The notes under the pieces are model-generated. The model was not told the origin of the DNA. It saw only the letters and a program-made list of their open reading frames with translations, and searched no databases. This document shows positions 1-5,993 of a DNA stretch of 7,889 nt, piece by piece. A program made the translations under genes and the position numbers. This stretch comes from Candidatus Woesearchaeota archaeon (GTDB lineage: Archaea; Nanobdellota; Nanobdellia; Woesearchaeales; GW2011-AR4). Positions within the stretch are counted from its first letter, which is position 1. Every line of letters starts with the position of its first letter. The stretch lies in contig JACPMP010000110.1 in the NCBI GenBank assembly GCA_016185915.1, positions 1 to 7,889 of the forward strand, read 5' to 3'.

Positions 1-150
1 AAAATTAAAGAAAATATTTTTTATTTTATTGTTTTATTATTGGAAGATATGAAGTTAATGATAAAAATGTTAATTTATGAGATAAAACTGGATTATTGAC
101 GGATAGGGTTTCTATGGGGCTCCAAAATCTTAGAATAAAAATAAAACATT
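1..150. other. AT-rich flank downstream of dnaJ, no convincing gene
   Basis: This is very AT-rich sequence beyond the dnaJ stop codon. Plus-strand frame 1 is open from base 1 to a TGA at 97-99 (an ATG at 49 would give 16 residues). It could be the tail of a gene entering from the left, but its composition is low-complexity Ile/Lys/Leu/Tyr and no family is recognisable. I do not call it a gene. Confidence 0.4.
132..147 (-). terminator. Possible T-tract terminator after dnaJ
   Basis: Read on the minus strand, the few bases after the dnaJ stop contain T-rich runs (TTTTATTTTTATT at about 135-147). Archaeal RNA polymerase commonly terminates at oligo-T tracts without a hairpin, so this is a plausible end for the dnaJ transcript. 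The whole region is AT-rich, so the signal is weak. Confidence 0.35.
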
Positions 151-1254
151 TCACCAAAAAAACCCCTTCTTCCCGCTTTCCTTCTCAAACTCTTCCAATA
201 ATTGCTTTTGCTTTTTTGTCAATTTTTCAGGAACAGTAATATAAACTTCAACATGCTCATCTCCAACGTGATGGCTATGCAATTCCGGAATTCCTAATCC
301 CTTCATCCTGAAAACAGTATTGCTTTGGGTGCTTGCTGGTATTTTCAAGCTTGCTTTTCCTTTCAAAGTTGGAACTTCTATTTCACCGCCTAATGCGGCT
401 ATTGTAAATGGAATAGCAACTTTTACATAGATGTCGCTGTTGTGCCTTTCAAAAATCTTGTGCTGCTTGACATGAACCACAATGTACAAATCACCGCTTG
501 AAACTCCTTTTTCTCCTGCCTCGCCTTCGCCTTGAATCCTTAAATTAGTGCCATCGGTAGCGCCTGCTGGAATCTTTACTTCTATTTTTCTTGTCTTTCT
601 TACAACACCTTTGCCATCGCATTCAGAGCAAACATTTTTTACATATCTTCCTTCACCTCTGCATTTCCTGCACGTTGTTGTTGTTGAAAACAGGCCAAAT
701 GGCGTCCTTTGAGTTCTTGTTGTTACGCCTCTGCCATTGCATTCTGGACAATTTACAATATCCGAAGCACTTTCAGCGCCTGAACCGTCACATTTTTCGC
801 ATTCTTCAAGCCGTGGAATGTTGATCGTTTTTGTAGCGCCAAACGCAGCATCCTCCAATTCAATTTCCAAATCATACCTCAAGTCAGAGCCCCTTTGCCT
901 CCTTCTAGTTCTTCCTCCTCCGCCTCCTCCAAAAAAGTTTTCAAAAATTTGGTCAAAATCAAATCCAAATCCGCCAATGTCTGACATGAAATCAGAGAAA
1001 TCAAACCCCTGCTGGAACCCCGAAAACTGCTCGCCCGCTGCTCCAAACTGCTCATATTGTGCTCTTTTTTGCTCGTCACCAAGCACAGCAGCGGCCTCAT
1101 TAATCTCCTTGAACTTTTCAGCAGCATCAGGATTTTTGTTTAAATCTGGATGATACTGCTTTGCTAGTTTCTTGTAAGCTGCCTTTATCTCTTCTTTTGT
1201 GGCATTCTTGCTTACTCCAAGTATTTTGTAATAATCTTTTTCTTTTGTTGGCAT
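151..1254 (-). CDS. dnaJ: Type I DnaJ (Hsp40) co-chaperone
   Basis: This is the cytosolic J-protein that binds unfolded clients and stimulates the ATPase of DnaK. All parts of a type I (class A) DnaJ are visible in 367 residues. The J-domain spans about 7-70 with the HPD motif at 35-37. A Gly/Phe-rich linker spans about 71-115 and ends in a run of six Gly. The zinc-binding domain has four CxxCxGxG modules with Cys pairs at 152/155, 169/172, 195/198 and 209/212. Two C-terminal substrate-binding domains follow. Length is close to the usual ~375, and all eight zinc Cys are present. The ATG at 1254 has no Shine-Dalgarno, so the mRNA may be leaderless (weak TATA-like TTAATAAAA near 1278-1290). The gene stands alone, 2.66 kb from dnaK, with a 160-bp upstream gap and apparently its own promoter. 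Confidence 0.98.
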   Translation of the reverse strand: MPTKEKDYYKILGVSKNATKEEIKAAYKKLAKQYHPDLNKNPDAAEKFKEINEAAAVLGDEQKRAQYEQFGAAGEQFSGFQQGFDFSDFMSDIGGFGFDFDQIFENFFGGGGGGRTRRRQRGSDLRYDLEIELEDAAFGATKTINIPRLEECEKCDGSGAESASDIVNCPECNGRGVTTRTQRTPFGLFSTTTTCRKCRGEGRYVKNVCSECDGKGVVRKTRKIEVKIPAGATDGTNLRIQGEGEAGEKGVSSGDLYIVVHVKQHKIFERHNSDIYVKVAIPFTIAALGGEIEVPTLKGKASLKIPASTQSNTVFRMKGLGIPELHSHHVGDEHVEVYITVPEKLTKKQKQLLEEFEKESGKKGFFW

Positions 1255-1273
1255 TTTATTTCTATATTATCTT

Positions 1274-1293
1274 GAATTTTTTATTAATTTTCC
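1274..1293 (-). promoter_or_regulatory. Candidate BRE/TATA box of dnaJ
   Basis: On the minus strand this stretch reads GGAAAATTAATAAAAAATTC. It has a purine-rich BRE-like start followed by a TATA-like core centred about 25-30 bp before the dnaJ ATG. That is the spacing expected for a leaderless archaeal transcript, and dnaJ lacks a Shine-Dalgarno. The AT-rich background makes it uncertain. Confidence 0.35.
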
Positions 1294-1370
1294 ATTATTG
1301 GTTTTAGTTTATTTTTTTATTGATGCGAAATTGATGTTATTTTTAGTTTATTTCTATTTTACACAGCGCA

Positions 1371-1388
1371 ATAACTTTTAAAAGTTAT
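1371..1388. repeat. Perfect 18-bp palindrome upstream of dnaJ
   Basis: ATAACTTTTAAAAGTTAT is a perfect palindrome. It lies 117 bp upstream of the dnaJ start and 27 bp beyond the end of the Cys-cluster gene. Its core CTTTTAAAAG resembles a symmetric TATA box, and the whole could be a dimeric regulator's operator or a hairpin at the end of the upstream transcript. Nothing in the sequence decides between these. Confidence 0.5.
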
Positions 1389-1414
1389 CTAAAAAATGCT
1401 AATCAAAAAATTTT

Positions 1415-1945
1415 CTATTTCAAAATCTCATAACTCAAAATCTTACTTAATTTTTCTTTGTCAGGAACCAATTCTTCCAATTCAGCTCCTTGAATTAATT
1501 TGCCGCCGCTTTTGATGTATTGGGCGTATTGCCTTATGCTTTCAGCATCATTAGCATCAATTACAAAATTTACTTTGAACCATACGCTTAAATCCTCGCC
1601 ATAATCCCTGCAGTTAATTGATGTCTTGCATTCCAATGGCTTGACTTCATGAATTGTGCATCCTTTTTGCTCGTTAAAAAATACGCATTGGCCATATGGC
1701 TTTTTGCCTTCTCTTGCTAGTTTTGGTCTTAGCATCTTTTTATTGAATAACTCAACATCTTCCAAAAATTCTTTTTTTAGTTCTTCTTCTGAAACCATTA
1801 AAAATGCTGCTATGTTTTTTGAGTCATCTCCAATAAGCAAACCTGAGCCATATTTGCATCCATTGTTGCAGGCATTGCACCTGCATGGAGCAGATAATTT
1901 TAAAACTTCTTTTAAAGGAGTGTTTTTGTGAATCAAATTTATCAA
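1415..1945 (-). CDS. YkgJ-type cysteine-cluster (zinc/iron-chelating) protein
   Basis: The 176-residue soluble protein has two Cys groups. The N-terminal one is C21, C23, C26, C30; the central one is C87, C96, C106, C112, with the pattern GQCVFF..KGCTIHEVKPLEC. That arrangement matches the YkgJ (CxxCxxxCC) family, which is predicted to chelate zinc or iron and whose role is poorly known. The C-terminal third (about 118-176) is ordinary helix-forming sequence without recognisable motifs. No ATG lies before the first Cys group. An in-frame TAA sits two codons before TTG 1945, so translation must begin at TTG 1945, at TTG 1936, or at a rarer codon. A TATA-like TTTTAAAAATA (1957-1967) would place a leaderless start near 1936. 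A structured repeat lies 28 bp upstream of the start. The family call is fairly firm; the start is not. Confidence 0.82.
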   Translation of the reverse strand: MINLIHKNTPLKEVLKLSAPCRCNACNNGCKYGSGLLIGDDSKNIAAFLMVSEEELKKEFLEDVELFNKKMLRPKLAREGKKPYGQCVFFNEQKGCTIHEVKPLECKTSINCRDYGEDLSVWFKVNFVIDANDAESIRQYAQYIKSGGKLIQGAELEELVPDKEKLSKILSYEILK

Positions 1946-1956
1946 CTCTTATAAGG

Positions 1957-1967
1957 TATTTTTAAAA
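1957..1967 (-). promoter_or_regulatory. Candidate TATA box of the Cys-cluster gene
   Basis: The minus strand reads TTTTAAAAATA, centred about 26 bp before the second possible start (TTG 1936). This suggests a leaderless transcript for a gene that has no ATG or Shine-Dalgarno. It is a weak match in AT-rich DNA. Confidence 0.35.
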
Positions 1968-1973
1968 TTACAA

Positions 1974-2048
1974 ATTTCAATCTGTCCCTTCGGGACAATA
2001 TTTAGTGCTCGGCAAATTTTTTTCTGCCATTAAAATTTGCCTCGCCTA
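1974..2048 (+). repeat. Two-hairpin intergenic repeat unit, copy 1
   Basis: The unit begins with TTTCAATC. Hairpin 1 follows (TGTCCC, loop TTC, GGGACA; 1983-1997), then GTGCTCGGC (2005-2013). Hairpin 2 has a perfect 10-bp stem (GGCAAATTTT 2011-2020 with AAAATTTGCC 2032-2041) and an 11-nt loop containing TCTGCCATT. It closes with CTCGCCTATT. The same layout with different but self-complementary stems recurs twice at 5886-6067. There is no coding potential and no U-run as in a bacterial intrinsic terminator. It lies between the HD-domain gene and the Cys-cluster gene, with its hairpin-1 end 28 bp from the latter's start. It may be a dispersed genomic repeat or a structured RNA element. Confidence 0.8.
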
Positions 2049-2067
2049 TTAATACATTAAAAATTCA

Positions 2068-2084
2068 TTGGATTGTTAATCCAA
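2068..2084. repeat. Short perfect hairpin next to repeat copy 1
   Basis: TTGGATT, loop GTT, AATCCAA is a perfect 7-bp stem directly after the two-hairpin unit. It occupies the place of the central palindrome of the related element at 5975-5993, so it may be a third hairpin of the same element. The remaining bases to 2195 contain no gene or further motif that I can support. Confidence 0.6.
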
Positions 2085-2195
2085 CTTAATTAAATCGTCA
2101 ACTCATTTTGGGGTTGAAGCGGTTTACTTTTATTACATTGTAAATCTAAAAGTCGCTCTCGTGTTTGTTGATTTTTATTTTTTATTGAGTATCTG

Positions 2196-2702
2196 TTAAT
2201 GAGCTAATTTCTGCAATTTCTCATCTCCCAATAACTCTTTCTCTATTTTTTTAGTGAACATAATCTCTTTTTCAACATCATCTTTTTTATATCTTTGCTT
2301 TATATATTCAAACCTTTCATTAATGCTAACAATCTTGTCATTTTTAACTCTTTTATCTGCATAAAAAACAGCCTTCTCTTCCCATGTTTTTGGAACAAAA
2401 TCTTCATTTTCAAGATGGTAAAGCCCATGTTTTTTAATCAGCAAAGCAACTTCTGAAAATCCAAGCGATTTTATGAATTCATAACCTTCAATGATGTGGT
2501 CATCGGAATTTATTTTCTTGATGTCGTGCAGCAAAGCGCCTGCTGCAACTAAATCACGATTTACATTAATCCCTTTCTTTTCCAGCAAATCTACAATCTT
2601 CATTGAAAAGTCACAGACTGCTTTGCAATGAGCAATAACATTATCAGGAACATTATTTTCTTTCAATATTTTCAGGCATTCTTCGCGTGTGGGGATTATC
2701 AT
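2196..2702 (-). CDS. HD-domain phosphohydrolase-like protein
   Basis: This is a predicted metal-dependent phosphohydrolase of the HD superfamily; the substrate is unknown. Numbering from a possible TTG start at 2708, the HD signature residues are H27 (in VIAHCKAV), H61-D62 (in GALLHDIKK), H94 (in IKKHGLYH) and D118 (in YADKRV), in the expected order. This resembles the small archaeal/bacterial HDIG-type proteins, with HDIK in place of HDIG. The C-terminal part (about 120-170) is charged and helical. I prefer the ATG at 2702, two bases after the toxin stop codon; TTG 2708 would overlap the toxin by 4 nt. Neither has a clear Shine-Dalgarno, so translation is probably coupled to the toxin gene. 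Nucleotide, cyclic-nucleotide or tRNA-related substrates are all possible. Confidence 0.85.
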   Translation of the reverse strand: MIIPTREECLKILKENNVPDNVIAHCKAVCDFSMKIVDLLEKKGINVNRDLVAAGALLHDIKKINSDDHIIEGYEFIKSLGFSEVALLIKKHGLYHLENEDFVPKTWEEKAVFYADKRVKNDKIVSINERFEYIKQRYKKDDVEKEIMFTKKIEKELLGDEKLQKLAH

Positions 2703-2704
2703 TT

Positions 2705-3055
2705 TCAAAGTTTTTTAGTTCTATACCTTCCTAGTTCAACTACTACAATAGAGTTAACCATCTCTTTTACATTGATTTCATTTAGGAATTCATCAAAAAC
2801 TTTATTGATTTTATCAACTGTGAAATAGTATGGCAATCTCATCAAAATTAATCCAAGCCCTTTGTTTTTCAGGAATGTTTCCGCAAATCCCAAATCTCTT
2901 GTAACAATAACATAATCATTCTTTTGGGCATAATCATAAATTTCCTCATCTGTGGCAGCGCCTAGTGCAACCCTAACATGAACGGCTTTATGGCCATATT
3001 TATTGAAAATCGCAATTAGAGAGTACGGTGAATCCGCATCTATTAGAAATTTCAT
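2705..3055 (-). CDS. DUF5615 PIN-like toxin
   Basis: The 116-residue protein is probably a ribonuclease toxin of the PIN-like DUF5615 family, which is typically paired with a DUF433 antitoxin. The N-terminus MKFLIDADSP supplies acidic residues D6 and D8. TDEEI (D36, E37, E38) and IVTRDLGF (D54) supply the others expected in a PIN-like active site. The middle and C-terminal parts are compact alternating strand and helix. It overlaps the preceding antitoxin gene by 4 nt (ATGA), so the two are translationally coupled. Length and motif order fit the family. I know of no direct proof of RNase activity for this exact group, so the toxin role is inferred from family and pairing. Confidence 0.87.
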   Translation of the reverse strand: MKFLIDADSPYSLIAIFNKYGHKAVHVRVALGAATDEEIYDYAQKNDYVIVTRDLGFAETFLKNKGLGLILMRLPYYFTVDKINKVFDEFLNEINVKEMVNSIVVVELGRYRTKKL

Positions 3056-3276
3056 GCCTTTATCTTCAATGGCTTAACTTCTTCGCCCATGACAAATTTT
3101 GCAGCATATTCTATGGCAGCTACTATATCAGCTTTTTTGACTCCATACTCTTTTTCCACTTCTTCATAACTCATCCCACCAACCAAGCTGCCAAGAATGA
3201 CATCCACCGGCACTCTTGTTCCTTTTATCACAGGCTTTCCATGCATTATCTTTGGATTTGTTATTATTCTTTCCAT
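3052..3276 (-). CDS. DUF433 antitoxin
   Basis: The small protein (74 residues from ATG 3276) has the DUF433 hallmarks: an N-terminal beta strand, then HGKPVIKGTRVPVDVIL, then a helix-turn-helix-like part GMSYEEVEKEYGVKKADIVAAIEYAA. DUF433 proteins usually act as antitoxins and DNA-binding autorepressors for adjacent DUF5615 toxins, as here. The start is set by an AGGTGA Shine-Dalgarno (3282-3287) five bases before ATG 3276. A GTG at 3285 lies inside that site and is unlikely to be used. The stop overlaps the toxin start by 4 nt. The promoter is a TATA box at 3304-3313. Confidence 0.9.
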   Translation of the reverse strand: MERIITNPKIMHGKPVIKGTRVPVDVILGSLVGGMSYEEVEKEYGVKKADIVAAIEYAAKFVMGEEVKPLKIKA

Positions 3277-3303
3277 TTTTATCACCTTGTTTATTCATTT
3301 GGA

Positions 3304-3313
3304 TATTTATAAA
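3304..3313 (-). promoter_or_regulatory. TATA box of the toxin-antitoxin operon
   Basis: The minus strand reads TTTATAAATA, a good archaeal TATA box, centred about 32 bp before the antitoxin ATG. Transcription would start near 3282-3287, giving a very short leader that may or may not include the AGGTGA ribosome site. It is the only clear promoter between the dnaK-linked gene and dnaJ that would drive antitoxin, toxin and HD gene together. Confidence 0.6.
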
Positions 3314-3365
3314 GGTATTGGTGAGGGGTTTGGATTTGTGTGGTAAGTGCCTTTTGTGTATCAAT

Positions 3366-3914
3366 TCATCCCATTTGGTTTATGTGTTTTTTAATAAAAT
3401 TAAATGCAGATGCTATAAAAATACCTGCTACTATCAATCCCAAGAACTGTATCCAATCTGGCAAAGAGTTTGCTTTTAAATCAAATATTCGCATTAGAAA
3501 ATCTAACAGCATAATCAAAGATACAACTGTCCCTGTAATAGCGACAACCATGTTAAAATAATTTTGATTTGCTTGAATGTGTAATTGATTTTCATTTATT
3601 AGTATCTGCCTTTCTTGAAAATTCAGCTCTTTTTCTTTCATTAAATGTTCCTTATGCCTTATTTCTTCTTCTTCTATTTCTTTTAAACATGAATCGCTAT
3701 TCTCATTAAGTCCAATACTTGTTCCATGGTCGTTATTTATGAAATTAACTAACCTCTTACGTTCAAAAGTGTCTTTAACTAAATTCCATTTATCTTCAGA
3801 AATTCCATAATTCTTTAATTCTTTAATGTTGAGGATTTTATTTTCCTGACTTCTTCGGGTTTTTAGAATTTGAAGAATTAATCTTATAATATTTTGTTCT
3901 TCATTAATCATCAT
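3366..3914 (-). CDS. Membrane-anchored wHTH/coiled-coil protein coupled to dnaK
   Basis: I do not recognise a named family. The 182-residue protein has three visible parts. Residues about 4-72 are helical with a possible winged-helix fold (INEEQNIIRLILQIL, then KELKNYGISEDKWNLVKDTF, then a wing-like GTSIGLNEN). Residues about 76-118 are a highly charged coiled coil. Two membrane helices follow at about 121-142 and 155-174, joined by a short loop (NSLPDW) and ending in a Lys/His tail. As drawn, its ATG shares one base with the dnaK TAA stop (TAATG). The next ATG (3911) has better spacing (6 nt) from the GGAG at 3918-3921. Either way translation is coupled to dnaK, so it should be made with the chaperone. 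A role as a membrane tether or stress sensor is speculation. Confidence 0.85.
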   Translation of the reverse strand: MMINEEQNIIRLILQILKTRRSQENKILNIKELKNYGISEDKWNLVKDTFERKRLVNFINNDHGTSIGLNENSDSCLKEIEEEEIRHKEHLMKEKELNFQERQILINENQLHIQANQNYFNMVVAITGTVVSLIMLLDFLMRIFDLKANSLPDWIQFLGLIVAGIFIASAFNFIKKHINQMG

Positions 3915-5842
3915 TATCTCCTCTTTTTCTTCCCCTCATCCTTCACTTCATAATCAGCATCTACAACTTTGTCGCCTTTTTTATTTGGGTTTTCTTTATC
4001 AGCAGTTTCTTCTTCTGCTTCTTCTCCGCCGCTTTCTTCTGCTTCTTGCTCATGTCCTTTATGCGCTTGCTGATATTGCTGCCCTGCTTTCTGGTACAGT
4101 TCTGTTGACATCTTCTGCACCATCTCATTTATCTCGTCCATTTTCTTTTTGATTGCGTCAACATCTTTGTTTTCAGGCTTCAGCAATTCTTTTAGCTCGA
4201 GTATTTTGCCTTTTACTTCTTCAAGCTCTTTGCCTGAAACTTTCCCTTCAAAGTCCTTAAACAGCTTTTCTGTTGAATAAACCAAATTATCTGCTTGATT
4301 GATTGCTTCAATCTCTTCCTTCTTTTTCTTGTCAACATCAGCAAACTCTTCTGCCTGCTTTTTCATTCTTTCAATCTCATCTTCGCTTAATTTTTGCGAA
4401 GCAGTTATCCTAATGCTCTGCTCTTTTCCAGTTCCAAGGTCTTTTGCATTCACATGCAGTATTCCGTTTGCATCAATGTCAAATGCAACCTCAATTTGAG
4501 GAATGCCCCTCGGAGCAGGCGGGATTCCAATTAAATCGAACTGTCCAAGCAATTTGTTATCGCTAGCCATAGGCCTCTCTCCTTGGAATACTCTTATAGT
4601 TACTGCTGTTTGATTGTCAGCTGCTGTGCTGAATACCTGTTGTTTTTTTGTTGGAATTGTTGTGTTTCTTTCAATTAATTTAGTGAATACTCCGCCTAAT
4701 GTTTCAATGCACAAGCTTAGCGGTGTTACATCAAGCAACAAAATATCTTTTACTTCGCCAGCAAGGACTCCTGCCTGAACTGCTGCGCCCATTGCAACAC
4801 ATTCCATTGGGTCAACGCCTCTTTCAGCATGCTTGCCTACAAAATCCTCAACGAACTTTTTTACAATCGGCATTCTTGTTGGGCCGCCCACAAGTACAAT
4901 CTTGTTAATTCCGCTTGGAGAAAGTTTTGCATCCTTCATTGCCTGCTCCATTGGGTGCTTGCATCTTTTAATTATCGGCTCGATTAATTGCTCAAGCTTT
5001 GCCCTTGTAAACTTAATTGTCAAATGCTTTGGACCTTCGCTTGTTGCTGTTATGAAAGGCAGATTAATGTCTGTTTCAAAAACTGTTGAAAGCTCAATCT
5101 TTGCTTTTTCAGCTGCCTCTCTTAATCTTTGCAGTGCTGTCTTGTCTTTTGTCAAATCAATTCCTTCTGTCTTTTTGAACTCAGAAACTAAGTAATCAAC
5201 TAAAGATTGGTCCATATCAGTTCCGCCAAGCTGTGTGTCCCCAGATGTGGAAAGCACTTGAAAAACTCCGCCTCCAAACTCCATTATTGTGACATCTAAA
5301 GTTCCGCCTCCCAAGTCAAATACAAGAATCTTAAGCTCTTTATCCTGCTTGTCAATGCCATAAGCCATAGAAGCAGCTGTTGGCTCGTTTACAATCCTCA
5401 CAACCTCTAAGCCAGCGATTTCGCCAGCATCCTTTGTAGCTTGCCTTTGATTGTCATCAAAATAAGCAGGAACTGTAATCACAGCTTTGTTTATTTTCTC
5501 TCCAAGAAATTCTTCTGCATCCTTCTTTATCTTTTGAAGAATAAATGCTGAAATCTGTTGTGGCGTGTATTCCTTGCCATCAATATCGTACTTGTGGTTT
5601 GTACCCATCTTACGCTTTGCAGCCATTATTGTTTTTTCTGGGTTGCTTACAGCCTGCCTTCTTGCCGGCTCACCTACAAGAATCTGTCCGTCTTTTGTAA
5701 ATGCAACTACGCTTGGAAATGCCTTTCCATAAGCAGTTGTTCCTTCTGCGCTTGGAATTATTGTTGGCTTGCCTGCCTGCAAAGCTGCTGCTGCACTATT
5801 ACTGGTACCTAAATCAATGCCAATTATTTTTTCCTTTGCCAT
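3914..5842 (-). CDS. dnaK: Molecular chaperone DnaK (Hsp70)
   Basis: This is an ATP-dependent cytosolic Hsp70 that folds clients with DnaJ and GrpE. All three Hsp70 signatures are present: IDLGTSNS near 9-16, VFDLGGGTLDVTIM at 174-187, and the VLVGGPTRMP motif at 316-325. The linker with DVTPL is at 366-375, the substrate-binding domain at about 376-490, the helical lid at about 495-595, and an acidic Glu-rich tail follows. The tail ends in VVDADYEV, as in bacterial DnaK, plus a basic extension KKKRR. Length (642) is normal. The nucleotide-binding domain lacks the roughly 23-25-residue insertion of proteobacterial DnaK (KRKMGTNHKYDIDGK runs straight to YTPQQIS), as in Gram-positive and archaeal Hsp70. 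A strong AAGGAGG ribosome site (5851-5857) lies 8 nt before the ATG, the most canonical one in the window. grpE is 244 bp upstream. Confidence 0.99.
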   Translation of the reverse strand: MAKEKIIGIDLGTSNSAAAALQAGKPTIIPSAEGTTAYGKAFPSVVAFTKDGQILVGEPARRQAVSNPEKTIMAAKRKMGTNHKYDIDGKEYTPQQISAFILQKIKKDAEEFLGEKINKAVITVPAYFDDNQRQATKDAGEIAGLEVVRIVNEPTAASMAYGIDKQDKELKILVFDLGGGTLDVTIMEFGGGVFQVLSTSGDTQLGGTDMDQSLVDYLVSEFKKTEGIDLTKDKTALQRLREAAEKAKIELSTVFETDINLPFITATSEGPKHLTIKFTRAKLEQLIEPIIKRCKHPMEQAMKDAKLSPSGINKIVLVGGPTRMPIVKKFVEDFVGKHAERGVDPMECVAMGAAVQAGVLAGEVKDILLLDVTPLSLCIETLGGVFTKLIERNTTIPTKKQQVFSTAADNQTAVTIRVFQGERPMASDNKLLGQFDLIGIPPAPRGIPQIEVAFDIDANGILHVNAKDLGTGKEQSIRITASQKLSEDEIERMKKQAEEFADVDKKKKEEIEAINQADNLVYSTEKLFKDFEGKVSGKELEEVKGKILELKELLKPENKDVDAIKKKMDEINEMVQKMSTELYQKAGQQYQQAHKGHEQEAEESGGEEAEEETADKENPNKKGDKVVDADYEVKDEGKKKRR

Positions 5843-5850
5843 TTTATTTG

Positions 5851-5857
5851 CCTCCTT
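5851..5857 (-). promoter_or_regulatory. Strong Shine-Dalgarno of dnaK
   Basis: AAGGAGG lies 8 nt before the dnaK ATG. Neighbouring genes use GGTGA-type or no ribosome site, so dnaK appears tuned for high translation. An A-rich stretch farther upstream (about 5864-5877) could be a poor TATA box; no clear dnaK promoter is visible. Confidence 0.8.
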
Positions 5858-5885
5858 AATAATGATTTTTTTATTTTTGATAATC

Positions 5886-5977
5886 TAAATTTTCAATCCG
5901 AAAATTGCTTCACAATTTTCAATATCTTGTGCTCGGCTTCGGCTTTCTGTCATTAGCCTCATCCTCGCCTATTCATT
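5886..5977 (+). repeat. Two-hairpin intergenic repeat unit, copy 2 (upstream of dnaK)
   Basis: The unit starts with TTTTCAATCC. Hairpin 1 has an 8-bp perfect stem (GAAAATTG 5900-5907, loop CTTCA, CAATTTTC 5913-5920). Then come AATATCTT and GTGCTCGGC (5929-5937). Hairpin 2 has a shorter stem (GGCT 5941-5944, AGCC 5955-5958) with loop TTCTGTCATT, followed by CCTCGCCTATT. Conserved flanks and loops match copy 1, while the stems are different yet still paired. Its hairpin-1 end faces dnaK, 43 bp from the ATG, the same orientation as copy 1 relative to its downstream gene. Confidence 0.8.
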
Positions 5978-5993
5978 CATTAATTCAATGAAT
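5975..5993. repeat. Central palindrome between inverted repeat units
   Basis: ATTCATT, loop AATTC, AATGAAT forms a 7-bp stem at the midpoint between copies 2 and 3. It is bracketed by CCTCG (5963-5967) and CGAGG (5998-6002), so the whole 5886-6067 region can fold back on itself as one long interrupted hairpin or cruciform. Confidence 0.65.

Noticed and set aside
1..99. Open plus-strand frame from the left edge to TGA at 97-99
   Set aside because: It is short, low-complexity and AT-driven, with no recognisable family. It could be a gene tail but cannot be supported.
737..1153. 138-codon open frame on the plus strand inside dnaJ
   Set aside because: It is antisense to the J-domain, Gly/Phe region and zinc-finger coding region. 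Its Pro run is the mirror of the Gly run of DnaJ. It is a shadow frame.
1983..1997. TGTCCC-TTC-GGGACA as a bacterial intrinsic terminator
   Set aside because: No U-run follows on either strand. The hairpin is part of the repeated unit, and archaea do not generally use hairpin terminators.
1974..2041. TTTCAATC start of the repeat unit as a CRISPR repeat
   Set aside because: TTTCAATC occurs in many CRISPR repeats, but there is no regular array of identical repeats with spacers and no cas gene.
3276..3285. GTG 3285 as the antitoxin start, and likewise GTG 6943 for the small wHTH gene
   Set aside because: In both cases the GTG is part of the AGGTGA ribosome-binding site, which is correctly spaced (5 nt) from an ATG downstream.
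4833..5195. 120-codon open frame on the plus strand inside dnaK
   Set aside because: It is antisense to a strongly conserved part of dnaK. The protein is Ser/Leu/Phe-rich shadow sequence without a domain, and there is no ribosome site or promoter.
5843..5885. CIRCE-type or sigma-32-type heat-shock promoter before dnaK
   Set aside because: No TTAGCACTC-type inverted repeat and no bacterial -35/-10 pair is visible. The region holds only A-rich DNA and the ribosome site.
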